From assembly GCA_031539345.1 (NCBI GenBank), contig JAVKMO010000028.1, forward strand, positions 6,225-70,224: a stretch of 64,000 nucleotides of DNA, in the 5' to 3' direction. Below are positions 36,880-45,791 of this stretch, piece after piece. Source of the DNA: JAVKMO01 sp031539345 (lineage in GTDB: Bacteria; Bacteroidota; Bacteroidia; Chitinophagales; Chitinophagaceae). The translations under genes were made by a program, and so were the position numbers. Position 1 is the stretch's first letter; the number at the start of each line of letters is the position of its first letter. The notes under the pieces are model-generated. The model was given only the letters and a program-made list of their open reading frames with translations, did no database searches and was not told the origin of the DNA.

Positions 36880-37635
36880 TTGAAAAACAATTTCATTCTG
36901 CTTTTTGAACATTTGGGGCGTTATTTTTTACTCCTTAAACAATTAGCACAATTTCCTCAAAACTATACATTTCATTTAAAAGAACTGGTTAAGCAACTCG
37001 ACGAATTAGGAACAAAAACGCTTCCCATCATTCTCATGGTTTCTGTTTTTGCAGGTGCTGTAACCTCTGCACAATTAGCAAGCCAAATCAAAAACATTCC
37101 ATTAGCACCTTATACCTTAGTGGGCAGCGCTTCACGCACAACTATTTTTTTATCTCTTGCAGCAACATTTAATGGGATTGTATTGGCAGGGGTCATTGGT
37201 TCAAAAATCACGTCAGAATTAGGCAACATGCGTTTGAGTGAACAAATTGACGCTTTAGAAATCATGGGCATCAATCCTAAATTATATTTAATTCAACCCA
37301 AAGTGATTGCCGCATTAGTTTGCATTCCTTTTTTAACCGTTATCTCTTTTTTTATTTGTTATCTCGGAGCACGTTATGGTGCTATTTTTTCTGGCAATGT
37401 TTCTGCAGAACAATTTGATGAAGGGTTTATGTACAATATCAAATTAGAATATGCACGCATTGGCATTATCAAAGGCATTGTATTTTCATTTTTGATTACA
37501 ACCGTTTCAGCTTATTTTGGTTACTACGTAAAAGGCGGTGCTGTAGAAATTGGGCAAGCCGCAACACGATCTGTTATTGCTTGTTGCACACTCATTTTGT
37601 TATTTGATTATATTCTTACCGTCATTTTATTGTAA
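36880..37635 (+). CDS. mlaE: MlaE-family ABC transporter permease
   Basis: 251 residues with about five hydrophobic spans and the MlaE core (VSVFAGAVTSAQLASQI, GSKITSELGNMRLSEQIDALEIMGINP, the EQIDALExMGxxP signature). The Mla system moves phospholipids between membranes to keep outer-membrane asymmetry. The start is a TTG (an in-frame stop lies 12 bases upstream), which is unusual. In most Bacteroidota mlaE is followed by mlaF (ATPase) and mlaD; here the next gene is yihY, so the partners are elsewhere. Confidence 0.88.
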   Translation: MKNNFILLFEHLGRYFLLLKQLAQFPQNYTFHLKELVKQLDELGTKTLPIILMVSVFAGAVTSAQLASQIKNIPLAPYTLVGSASRTTIFLSLAATFNGIVLAGVIGSKITSELGNMRLSEQIDALEIMGINPKLYLIQPKVIAALVCIPFLTVISFFICYLGARYGAIFSGNVSAEQFDEGFMYNIKLEYARIGIIKGIVFSFLITTVSAYFGYYVKGGAVEIGQAATRSVIACCTLILLFDYILTVILL

Positions 37636-37650
37636 TTCTTTTATTTTTTT

Positions 37651-38985
37651 ATGAAACAACTCCTTCGACTCATTGATGCAAAAACGTGGAATCCAGAACG
37701 CGTCAAAGAGAACAAAATCAAATATGCAGTGTATAAATTTTTGCACTTATTTATTCATGCACTCAAGGGCTTTAATACAGACCATTGCTTTTTGCATACC
37801 GCAACACTTACGTATTATTCTATTCTATCGATTGTTCCCATTATCGCCATGGGTTTTGCGATTGCAAAAGGATTTGGCTTAGACTCTTATTTATTAGACA
37901 TTGTAAACAAACCTAATTTACAGAACAAAGAAATTTGGTTAAAAATCATGGAGTTTGCAAACACCTGGCTTGGAAGGACAAAGGGTGGCTTGGTTGCTGG
38001 TGTGAGTATTTTTGTTTTACTGTATTCCATTTTAAGCATGATACAAAATATAGAATATGCTTTTAACGATATATGGAAAATAAAAAAACCGCGTACACTC
38101 ATTAAAAAATTGACCGACTATACAACGATTGTTTTGCTTTTTCCGCTTTTGCTCATTGTGTCTTTTTCAGTTTCAATTTTTATTCAAAGTAAAATTTCTA
38201 ACGCACTCAACGGACATAACATACTCGTCAAAGACTTTGGTATTCTATCGACTTATTTATTAGAATTATTGCCGTTTATTCTCATTTCTATTGTCTTTAC
38301 TTTTTTATATGCCATCATCACAAACAAAAAAATCCCCTTTCGTTCGGTGTTATATGGTGGCACATTTGCGGGCATTCTGTTTCAATTATTTCAAAATTTT
38401 TACATCTACTATCAAATCAAATTAACTTCTTACAACGCTGTTTATGGCAGTTTTGCAGCCATTCCTTTTTTCTTTATTTGGATGTATTATAGCTGGACGA
38501 TAATTTTATTAGGTGCCGAACTTGCTGCGTATCACGAAAATTATACGAAGTATAAAATTGCCGCTCATCATATCGAGTTAAGTTTTTTTGAGAAAAAATT
38601 ATACAGCGTAATCATCATGTATGAAATCATCAAAACATTTAAAAGACTGGGCAACACAGGTTCTTCAATGGAAAGTTTAACCGCCGCAATTGAAATACCA
38701 CAAAAAAATATCAAAGAAATTATTCACTATTTACGATTGGCAAATTTGGTACACGAAATTCGCATTGATGATAAAAACATTCACTTTCAACCCGCTTGTG
38801 ATATTTCTCATTATACAATCGAAAACATTGCCCAAATTTTAGAACACGTTGCTGGCAATCATTATGAAGAAAAAACGCATTATGTTTTTTCTATCAAAGA
38901 ACATCAACTCATTAGCGAAAAAATTGAAGCCATCAACAATTTAGCAAAAGACAATGCCGACAATTTAAATATGGCACAATTGTAA
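37651..38985 (+). CDS. YihY/virulence-factor BrkB family membrane protein
   Basis: 444 residues with six hydrophobic spans within residues 45-290, and the family motifs HTATLTYYSILSIVPIIAM and NAVYGSFAAIPFFFIWMYYSW. After the membrane part follows a soluble domain of about 140 residues with a winged-helix-like pattern (MESLTAAIEIPQKNIKEIIH), not found in short family members. BrkB proteins were once called RNase BN; their real function is unclear. It lies 15 bases after mlaE. Confidence 0.88.
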   Translation: MKQLLRLIDAKTWNPERVKENKIKYAVYKFLHLFIHALKGFNTDHCFLHTATLTYYSILSIVPIIAMGFAIAKGFGLDSYLLDIVNKPNLQNKEIWLKIMEFANTWLGRTKGGLVAGVSIFVLLYSILSMIQNIEYAFNDIWKIKKPRTLIKKLTDYTTIVLLFPLLLIVSFSVSIFIQSKISNALNGHNILVKDFGILSTYLLELLPFILISIVFTFLYAIITNKKIPFRSVLYGGTFAGILFQLFQNFYIYYQIKLTSYNAVYGSFAAIPFFFIWMYYSWTIILLGAELAAYHENYTKYKIAAHHIELSFFEKKLYSVIIMYEIIKTFKRLGNTGSSMESLTAAIEIPQKNIKEIIHYLRLANLVHEIRIDDKNIHFQPACDISHYTIENIAQILEHVAGNHYEEKTHYVFSIKEHQLISEKIEAINNLAKDNADNLNMAQL

Positions 38986-39022
38986 TGTTGTCAATCGCCT
39001 ACACAACACAATTCAAAATAAT

Positions 39023-39658
39023 ATGATACCACTTAATGGCATTTTGATTTTCGCATTAGCCGCATTGGTTCTTGTTATCAGTCCAGGACCAAATATGATT
39101 TATTTAATTTCTCGCTCCATTGCACAAGGAAAAAAAGCAGGTTTAATTTCACTTATGGGAGTAATTTGTGGCTTTATGTTCCATATCGTTATGGTTTCCC
39201 TTGGACTTACAGCAGTTCTTTTTACAGTTCCTTTTGCTTATACCTTATTGAAAACAATTGGTGTTTTTTATTTTTTATACTTGGCATACCAAACTATCAA
39301 ACCTAACAGTAAAAACATCTTTGATACAAAAACAGATTTGCCACATGATCAACCAAGAAAGCTGTTCATGATTGGGTTTCTAACCAACGTACTCAATCCC
39401 AAAGTTGCTGCATTTTATTTGTCATTTTTTCCACAATTCATAAAGCCTGAATACGGTTCAATTATGACACAGAGTTTACAACTCGGAGCTACTCAAATCT
39501 TTGTTAGTTTCTGTATCAACTTTGCTATTGTATTAACAGCATCGAAAGTGGCATTGTTTTTTGCCAATAATCCATCTTGGATTAAAGCACAGAAATGGTT
39601 TATGGCAAGCATTCTAACTGGACTTGCAATTAAAATGGCTGTTTCCAAAGTCAAATAA
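39023..39658 (+). CDS. LysE/RhtB family amino-acid exporter
   Basis: 211 residues with six hydrophobic spans. The N-terminal SPGPNMIYLISRSIAQGKKAG motif region (ISPGPN at about residue 21) and NVLNPKVAAFYLSFFPQF are the family signatures. It exports an amino acid or related compound; which one is unknown. It is the last gene before the repeat-flanked toxin island. Confidence 0.9.
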   Translation: MIPLNGILIFALAALVLVISPGPNMIYLISRSIAQGKKAGLISLMGVICGFMFHIVMVSLGLTAVLFTVPFAYTLLKTIGVFYFLYLAYQTIKPNSKNIFDTKTDLPHDQPRKLFMIGFLTNVLNPKVAAFYLSFFPQFIKPEYGSIMTQSLQLGATQIFVSFCINFAIVLTASKVALFFANNPSWIKAQKWFMASILTGLAIKMAVSKVK

Positions 39659-39712
39659 TAGTTAAAGCTTCAAATAGGATATAAATTAAAGTGACTAAAA
39701 AAACCAACGAAC

Positions 39713-39790
39713 CGCTAACATCCGTTTGGTAATATGGGGGCAGAAGTGCTAAAAATCCGCTACATCGCCAAGCATAGAAACGTTGTGAGT
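39713..39790 (+). repeat. attC-like intergenic repeat, copy 1
   Basis: Positions 39717-39753 are about 75% identical to 41121-41158 (shared AACAT, TTGG/CTG, AATA and CAGAAGTGCTAAA). The element has imperfect inverted ends: CTAACA...TTTGG at the left and CCAAGC...AACGTTGT at the right share AAC and TTGG boxes in opposite orientation, about 75 bases apart. The pattern resembles integron attC sites or a dispersed Bacteroidota repeat. Together the two copies bracket the antitoxin-like/PIN genes. Confidence 0.5.
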
Positions 39791-39863
39791 AATACGTTGA
39801 ACTCTGACTAAGCTCAAACCTTTTAACATAATTTAGACAAAATTACATATTCTTGAAGGGTAA

Positions 39864-40644
39864 ATGGAAGAAAAAGGACACATAGAAATTCGTTTTGACG
39901 GCATCATTAATGGAAAAAAAAATGACACCATTGGACGTAGATATATCAGAAATTAAAGAAATAATTACTGATGTAGAGTCATTTTTATATCCGACAAGGA
40001 ATGAAAAAAGTGACAGACCGCATATTTCTTATAAAATAGAAGAAGGTTCTGCTTTGCATAAATTTATCTTACCAATAACAGGGGTAATCCTTTTTAACGG
40101 ACTTATTGGAGAAGTAACACATAGAAAATCAATTGAATTTTTAGATTATAAAAGGGCTGAAATAATTGAAAAATTTCAACATACTGCAAGGGAGAAGAAT
40201 ATTGAAATTACATTTAGTACATCTTCATCAGACAGTAAAGAGTTAAAAATTACAAAAGAAACCAATTATTTTAATGTTGCCACAAACTTCATAAACACAG
40301 AATTTATACTATATGGAGAGGTATATCAAGAGGGAGGAATTACACCTAACTTCCATATTATCACAAAAGAATTTGGCAAATTGACAGTATCCGCTACAAA
40401 AGAACAAATCTTGGAGGGAGAAAAAAGAGTTTACAAAGTTTATGGTTTAAAAGCCTCGGGAAAACAAAGTATTGAAACTCAAAAACCTTTTGATTTAAAA
40501 TTGGAAAACTTCATTGATTACAACCCAGTTTTTGACAAAGCTTAACTTGATTTATTAATTGCAAAAGCAACACCAAATTTATCAAAAATTAAGAATATTG
40601 ATACCTGGCTTGAAACAATAAGAGCAGGAGGTTTATATGAATAG
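39864..40644 (+). pseudogene. Antitoxin-like gene upstream of PIN toxin, frameshifted and with an in-frame stop
   Basis: An ATG at 39864 reads MEEKGHIEIRFDGIINGKK and then loses frame in a run of nine A (39914-39922); with eight A it would join TPLDVDISEIKEIITDVE of the main frame, which is open from 39895 to 40545 (216 residues). That frame stops at TAA (40543-40545), but continues without any other stop to the TAG at 40642-40644 (LDLLIAKATPNLSKIKN... WLETIRAGG), where it overlaps the PIN start by 8 bases. An overlap of this kind is typical for toxin-antitoxin pairs. The 216-residue part shows no domain that I recognise. Either two lesions have killed the gene or the sequence has errors. Confidence 0.62.
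40626..40639 (+). promoter_or_regulatory. Strong Shine-Dalgarno for the PIN gene
   Basis: AGGAGG at 40626-40631 with a 5-base spacer before the ATG at 40637. Other genes in the window have weak or no such motif, as usual in Bacteroidota, so this ribosome site stands out and supports a different origin for the PIN module. It lies within the coding region of the upstream gene. Confidence 0.55.
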
Positions 40645-41107
40645 GATCTTACTAGACACTTCTTTTTGTATTAGACTTTTAAAGCAGGATAACACATTGC
40701 ATCAAAATGCCTACGAATATTTTCAGTATTTTTTAGAAAAGAAAATCAAAATGTATTTATCGACAATCGTTGTTTCTGAATATAGCGTAAAAGACGATAT
40801 CAACAACTTACCCTTGCAAACACTTAAAATTATTCCATTTGACTTTTTTGATGGAAAAGTTGCAGGAGAATTTTATTCAATTTTAAATGAAAATAAAGAA
40901 CATACAAAAGGATTCGAAAGACTTGTTATAAAAGACGATTGTAAATTAATTGCTCAAATCTATAACAGAAAAATCGACGCTTACATTACAAAAGACAGAA
41001 AATCATTTAAGCAATTTTGTAATCCGTTACAGAAAGAAATGAAATTTTCTATTCAACTTCTTGATTTATCTATTTCTGTAAAGGAATATAAAAACGAGTT
41101 ATTTTAG
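40637..41107 (+). CDS. PIN-domain ribonuclease, VapC-like toxin
   Basis: 156 residues with a PIN fold: acidic residues Asp7 (ILLDTSF), Glu48 (VVSEYS), Asp100/Asp101 (VIKDDCK) and Asp120 (YITKD) at the spacing for a Mg-dependent RNase. VapC toxins cleave tRNA or rRNA; the target here is unknown. The gene overlaps the decayed antitoxin-like gene by 8 bases. If that partner is inactive, the toxin is orphaned or also weakened; its own frame is intact. Confidence 0.8.
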   Translation: MNRILLDTSFCIRLLKQDNTLHQNAYEYFQYFLEKKIKMYLSTIVVSEYSVKDDINNLPLQTLKIIPFDFFDGKVAGEFYSILNENKEHTKGFERLVIKDDCKLIAQIYNRKIDAYITKDRKSFKQFCNPLQKEMKFSIQLLDLSISVKEYKNELF

Positions 41108-41112
41108 ATGTA

Positions 41113-41206
41113 CCACGCCCAACATTCGGTCTGCCAATACGGAAACAGAAGTGCTAAATTGAATATTGAGGCTTCTAATTCCGCTTTTTCGTAAAGCCAC
41201 AAACCG
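41113..41206 (+). repeat. attC-like intergenic repeat, copy 2
   Basis: Positions 41121-41158 match copy 1 at 39717-39753. The left end GCCCAAC (41117-41123) fits the RYYYAAC core box of attC sites. The right half, up to the pdxJ stop at 41207, is not well matched to copy 1 and has no clear GTTRRRY box, so the element may be degenerate or cut by the gene. Confidence 0.42.
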
Positions 41207-41944
41207 TCACACGATTTCATTATCAATATTCAACTGCCGTTTATACAATTGAATCGTATTGGCAATGCCTAAATAAAGTGCATCGCTAATGAGGGCGTGC
41301 CCGATAGACACTTCTGATAATGTTGGAATTTGTTGTTTGAAAAATGCCAAGTTTTCTTGACTTAAATCATGCCCTGCGTTGATTTCTATTTCAAGTTGTG
41401 TGCAACGTTTTGCTGTTTCTACATAAGCAGCAATTGCTTTTTCTTTATTACTGGGATACGTTTTTGCATAATAACCTGTGTACATTTCTATTCTATTGGT
41501 ATGGGTTTTTTTTGCATAATCAATTTGTTCCTTATCAGGGTTAATGAAAATACTCGTGCGAATATTATGCGAGTGAAAAAGTTGAACAAGCTGTCTCAAA
41601 TAATCTTCATGCTCTTTGCAATTCCAACCGGCATCAGACGTTAAAGCATCATTTGCATCTGTCACCAAAGTAACTTGTGCCGGAAGTACACTCAAGACAA
41701 GATCGATAAATTTTTGCTCTCGTGGATTGCCTTCAATATTTAATTCTGTAACAATATTTTTTTTCAATTCATACACATCAGCATAGCGAATATGCCTTTC
41801 ATCTGGACGCGGGTGAACGGTAATTCCATCGGCACCGAGCCGTTCACAATCTAATGCAAATTGCAATACGTTTGGCATATCGCCACCTCTTGAGTTTCGT
41901 AATGTGGCTATTTTATTGATGTTTACAGACAAATTCGTGTACAT
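41207..41944 (-). CDS. pdxJ: Pyridoxine 5'-phosphate synthase
   Basis: Closes the ring of vitamin B6 from 1-deoxyxylulose 5-phosphate and 3-amino-2-oxopropyl phosphate. The N-terminus LSVNINKIATLRNSRGG, the GITVHPRPDERHI segment, and INAGHDLSQEN with the active-site His, plus EVSIGHALISDAL, are all family motifs. Length 245 is normal. It follows the MMPL exporter gene with a 6-base gap. Confidence 0.96.
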   Translation of the reverse strand: MYTNLSVNINKIATLRNSRGGDMPNVLQFALDCERLGADGITVHPRPDERHIRYADVYELKKNIVTELNIEGNPREQKFIDLVLSVLPAQVTLVTDANDALTSDAGWNCKEHEDYLRQLVQLFHSHNIRTSIFINPDKEQIDYAKKTHTNRIEMYTGYYAKTYPSNKEKAIAAYVETAKRCTQLEIEINAGHDLSQENLAFFKQQIPTLSEVSIGHALISDALYLGIANTIQLYKRQLNIDNEIV

Positions 41945-41950
41945 AAAATT

Positions 41951-44263
41951 TTATTTCTTAGCATAAAAATAATTAAGCAATAGGGGTAAAAACACGAGAT
42001 TGAAAATACTCGCCACAAATAAAGAGACAGCCGTAAGCCAACCCAAGGCTTGAATACTATTGAATGTGCTGATTGAAAAAATCAAAAAACCTCCAACTAA
42101 AGCAAGCCCTGTATAAGTGATACTAAAAAAAGTTTCTTGTAAAGTTTGAGCATTAATTTGATGAATGTCTAAAGCGTTGTTCGTTTTATATAATTCTCTA
42201 AATGTAACCAAATAGCGAATGGTAATGTCAACAGAAATGCCTAACACGATACTAAAAATAATCACCGTAGAAGGTTGAAATGGCACACCACAAAACCCCA
42301 TAATACCCATACTCACAAGTAAAGGAAGTATGTTTAACACAATACTAATCAGAATGATTTTGACAGACCGAAACAAATAAATCATACAAATACTAATCAG
42401 CACAATTGCCCATAAAATACTTTCTCGCAAGCCTTTCATAATAAAAATATTGCCTTCTAAAAAAGTCATTGCAGCACCTGTTATTGTATAACTCAAAGTA
42501 GAAGTGTCTATCACAGCAATTATTTTTTGTTGTAAAGAGTCTTTTAATAAGGCTAATTGTTCACTGCCGATATCTGCCATTCTTATACTTAATCTCAAAG
42601 ATTGTTTGGTTGAATCTAAAAGCGAATTGGAGAGTTGAGAGAGGCTTCGATTTGATGTGTCATTCGCCTGTTTTAAATAAGGAGCAATAAAAGCAATGTC
42701 AAACTGATTGGGTAGTGCGTAACTATTCGTATCATTAAAATAATACGCTTGCCGAACAAATTTCAATTGATCTAAAATGCTTAAAGGTTTTGTGATGTGA
42801 GATAAAGTTGCCATATCTGTACATAAATTTTCGATACGGTCTAATTCATTTAAACGGCTTGTTAACGGTGTTTTTCTTTTGTTTTTTAAGATAATTTCCA
42901 AAGGAAAAATGCCTTTAAAATGTTGATCAAAAAATTCCACATCATGCATAATGACATTTTTTTTTGGCACGTCATCCATAATAAAGGAAACTGTTTTAAG
43001 TTGATTCATCCCAACAAAAGCAGTCATCAAAAGAACTGCCGTTACAAGAAAAAGCATTTTTTGATTCCTTTGTATGAATGCGTAAAAAGAAGCAATGACA
43101 AGCGTTTGGGGAGATGCGGCGTTGTTAAAATGGCGTTTTTGATGTGTGGGTAAATAATATAACAGCAAAGGAATGAGTGTATAACTCAAACAAAATTTCA
43201 ATACAATATTGATGCCAGCAACAAGTCCAAACTCATGCAACAAAGGGCTTTCTGTAAACATAAAAACAAAAAAACCAATCGCCATAGTCAGATTGCAAAA
43301 CAAAGTGATACGCCCCATACTATTGACCATATTAAGAATGGCTTGATTTTTCGATAACCCCTGTTGTAATTGTGCGTGATATTTATTTAAAAAATAAATC
43401 GCATTGGGTACGCCAATAATAATAATCAGCGAAGGCACAATAGCTGTAAGTAAAGTAATTTTATAGTCTAATACATACAACGTTCCAAAACTCCAAACAA
43501 TACCAATACCCAGTATAATAAGTGTAATAAAAACATCTATCCATGACCGATAAATAAATGCAACAATGACTAATAAAAAGAATGCAGAAAACAATAACAA
43601 TGTTCTTAGTTCTTGACTGATGAGTGTTGAAATTCTTGTGCGAATAAGCGGCAACCCTGTAAGGTGTAAATTTTGATGTTTGTGTTCAAACAAAAACACA
43701 ACGCTATCAATGCGATGGACAATGCCCTCTCTTGCTTTTGTCATCGCTAAATGAGGTTGCAAATTGACAAGCATCAAAAAAGCATCATCACGATACAATA
43801 ACCCTTTGTAAAAAAGTTGGTGTTTGAATTTTTGTTTTGCACTATCTATTTGCGATTGTTGAAAGTGTGTTGGTTCAAAAATATTTTCGACAATGAATTT
43901 TTTTTCTCGCACATCATGTTTTAAGGCGACGGTATTAAAAATACTTAACACATTTCGTATGCCGTCAATTCTTTTTAGCGATTGTACAAGTTGATAATAA
44001 GCATACAAACTATCTGCATGAAATAAATGAGGTGCATCAATGCCAATAACAATGGGATTAACGTCTTGCTGAAACGTTGTTTTAAATTGTTGAAAGGCTT
44101 GTGCAGCAGGTGTTTTAGGCGGCAACGTAGAAAAATATTCATAACTTTTTTCTACCCGTGGCAATACGGTTAAAGAATAAACCGTTGCACATAAAATAAG
44201 TGCAAAGATGATTAAGCGAAAACGAAATAAAACGTGTTGTTCAAATTGTTGTAGGGGCATCAC
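41951..44263 (-). CDS. RND-superfamily MMPL transporter
   Basis: 770 residues, the length and layout of the MMPL group: one span at about residue 18, a large periplasmic domain, five spans, a second span and periplasmic domain, then five further spans at the C-terminus. The TM4-type stretch GIPNAIYFLNKY-like (IIGVPNAIYF) and the duplicate IVLGISVDITIRY carry the proton-relay type acidic residue. Substrates in Bacteroidota are unknown (lipids or hopanoids in other groups). It is probably co-transcribed with pdxJ. Confidence 0.86.
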   Translation of the reverse strand: MMPLQQFEQHVLFRFRLIIFALILCATVYSLTVLPRVEKSYEYFSTLPPKTPAAQAFQQFKTTFQQDVNPIVIGIDAPHLFHADSLYAYYQLVQSLKRIDGIRNVLSIFNTVALKHDVREKKFIVENIFEPTHFQQSQIDSAKQKFKHQLFYKGLLYRDDAFLMLVNLQPHLAMTKAREGIVHRIDSVVFLFEHKHQNLHLTGLPLIRTRISTLISQELRTLLLFSAFFLLVIVAFIYRSWIDVFITLIILGIGIVWSFGTLYVLDYKITLLTAIVPSLIIIIGVPNAIYFLNKYHAQLQQGLSKNQAILNMVNSMGRITLFCNLTMAIGFFVFMFTESPLLHEFGLVAGINIVLKFCLSYTLIPLLLYYLPTHQKRHFNNAASPQTLVIASFYAFIQRNQKMLFLVTAVLLMTAFVGMNQLKTVSFIMDDVPKKNVIMHDVEFFDQHFKGIFPLEIILKNKRKTPLTSRLNELDRIENLCTDMATLSHITKPLSILDQLKFVRQAYYFNDTNSYALPNQFDIAFIAPYLKQANDTSNRSLSQLSNSLLDSTKQSLRLSIRMADIGSEQLALLKDSLQQKIIAVIDTSTLSYTITGAAMTFLEGNIFIMKGLRESILWAIVLISICMIYLFRSVKIILISIVLNILPLLVSMGIMGFCGVPFQPSTVIIFSIVLGISVDITIRYLVTFRELYKTNNALDIHQINAQTLQETFFSITYTGLALVGGFLIFSISTFNSIQALGWLTAVSLFVASIFNLVFLPLLLNYFYAKK

Positions 44264-44309
44264 ATAAAAATTGAGTTACAAAACAAAGAAAAATTGCATT
44301 TGTAACATA

Positions 44310-45701
44310 TCAATGATGAAGAAACAATTTGTTTTTCTGAATGATTTCAGCAATTCCTTCTGGCACCATTTCCACCCACTCCATATCTCCTTGTCTAATT
44401 TTTTCAATCACTTCTCTTGAAAAAATATGAATCGATTCTTTGTCAAAATTTTCAATGTCCGTAATTCTATTGCGCAAGTAATCATACAAAGGTGCAATAC
44501 GAGGATAAACAGAAAAGTTTTTACTATTGATAATGCTACCATTTGTAGGGTCTTGCATAGGATATAAATAAATCGAAACATGATTCATAAACAATGACCC
44601 AAAGGCCTCTAAAATTCCTCCTTTTAAAGACGTATAGTATTTTAATTTGAACATTTCTTTTAAATAAGGAATGCCAATAATTAACCCGATATGTTTGTTC
44701 GTATATTTTAAAGTCAATTTTAAAACGTCATAAAAAGTACTTTGAGAGGTAATGAGTACATATTCGCCAAGCGAACAAATTAAATCTACACGAGCCAAAA
44801 AATCTTGTTCGTCAATTTGATTTGTTGTTAAAAGATTATTCAAGGTAATTTCAAATAACAATCTTACGTCTTGAGGAGCAAGGTCATATTTGTCTAAAAA
44901 CAATTGATAAGATTGTTTTGCCATATCCATGTTCACTTTTGTAACTGGTCTAAAACTGCCACGTAAAATGAGTAGGTTTTTTTTATATAAAAAGTCTGCA
45001 ACAGAAATATTGTTTTTGTCTGGGCCAAAACAAACCGCATCGGTCATTTTATTTTTCACCAAAAACAAACTAATCAGCCTATTGTCAATGTGTTTTAAAT
45101 CTTCTCCAAAAAAATTAGCAACATCAATATTGAATTTGTCTTTGTCGATGTCTTCATACAAAGAGAAGAGGAATTTTTGAATATTGTCTAAGTGGTTGTA
45201 CGCAGCATAAATTAAATTTACGCCTATCATACCAGCGGTTTCTTGTTGCTGTTTTGCTTCTAATTCATTGAATTTAATATGTAGAATAATTTCATTGAAC
45301 GGGGCTTGCGGAGACGATTGAAAACGAACGCCAAACCAACCTTTCCCTTGAACACTTTTACTAAAATTGATCGTAGCAACCGTATTAGCAAAGGTGAAAA
45401 AACATTTGTTTTCAACTTCTTTGCCTACCAAACGTTCGTTCATTAAACTCCATTCGTGGCTCAACATTTTTTTTAATCGCTGCTCGGTAACATAACGTCC
45501 GTCATCTTCTTTGCCATAAATAGCATCAGAAAAAGTTTTGTCATAAGCCGACATGGCTTTGGCAACAGTGTTCGATGCACCGCCTACTCTAAAAAAGTAA
45601 CGAACAGTTTCTTGTCCAGCACCTATCTCAGAAAAGGTGCCATAAATTTGTGGATTTAAGTTAATTCTAAGTGCTTTTTGCGAGACAGTAAACTCTTCCA
45701 T
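44310..45701 (-). CDS. Conserved Bacteroidota protein of unknown function
   Basis: 463 residues, no signal peptide, so probably cytoplasmic. The N-terminus has GTFSEIGAGQETVRYFFRVGG and then a Lys-rich block with YDKTFSDAIYG. I recall the family as conserved in Bacteroidota and sometimes labelled TonB-dependent receptor, which it is not: there is no signal peptide, plug or barrel. No catalytic motif is clear. Its upstream neighbour is an outer-membrane protein and its downstream neighbour the MMPL exporter (46-base gap). Confidence 0.7.
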   Translation of the reverse strand: MEEFTVSQKALRINLNPQIYGTFSEIGAGQETVRYFFRVGGASNTVAKAMSAYDKTFSDAIYGKEDDGRYVTEQRLKKMLSHEWSLMNERLVGKEVENKCFFTFANTVATINFSKSVQGKGWFGVRFQSSPQAPFNEIILHIKFNELEAKQQQETAGMIGVNLIYAAYNHLDNIQKFLFSLYEDIDKDKFNIDVANFFGEDLKHIDNRLISLFLVKNKMTDAVCFGPDKNNISVADFLYKKNLLILRGSFRPVTKVNMDMAKQSYQLFLDKYDLAPQDVRLLFEITLNNLLTTNQIDEQDFLARVDLICSLGEYVLITSQSTFYDVLKLTLKYTNKHIGLIIGIPYLKEMFKLKYYTSLKGGILEAFGSLFMNHVSIYLYPMQDPTNGSIINSKNFSVYPRIAPLYDYLRNRITDIENFDKESIHIFSREVIEKIRQGDMEWVEMVPEGIAEIIQKNKLFLHH

Positions 45702-45791
45702 GTTTGATCTAAAATTTAAAACGTAAAAGCATTATCTAATATCAATGTATCAAATACTATCAATGTATCAAAAAGACAACGCAATAGCTTC

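Noticed and set aside
44310..45701. TonB-dependent receptor
   Set aside because: No signal peptide, plug or barrel pattern.
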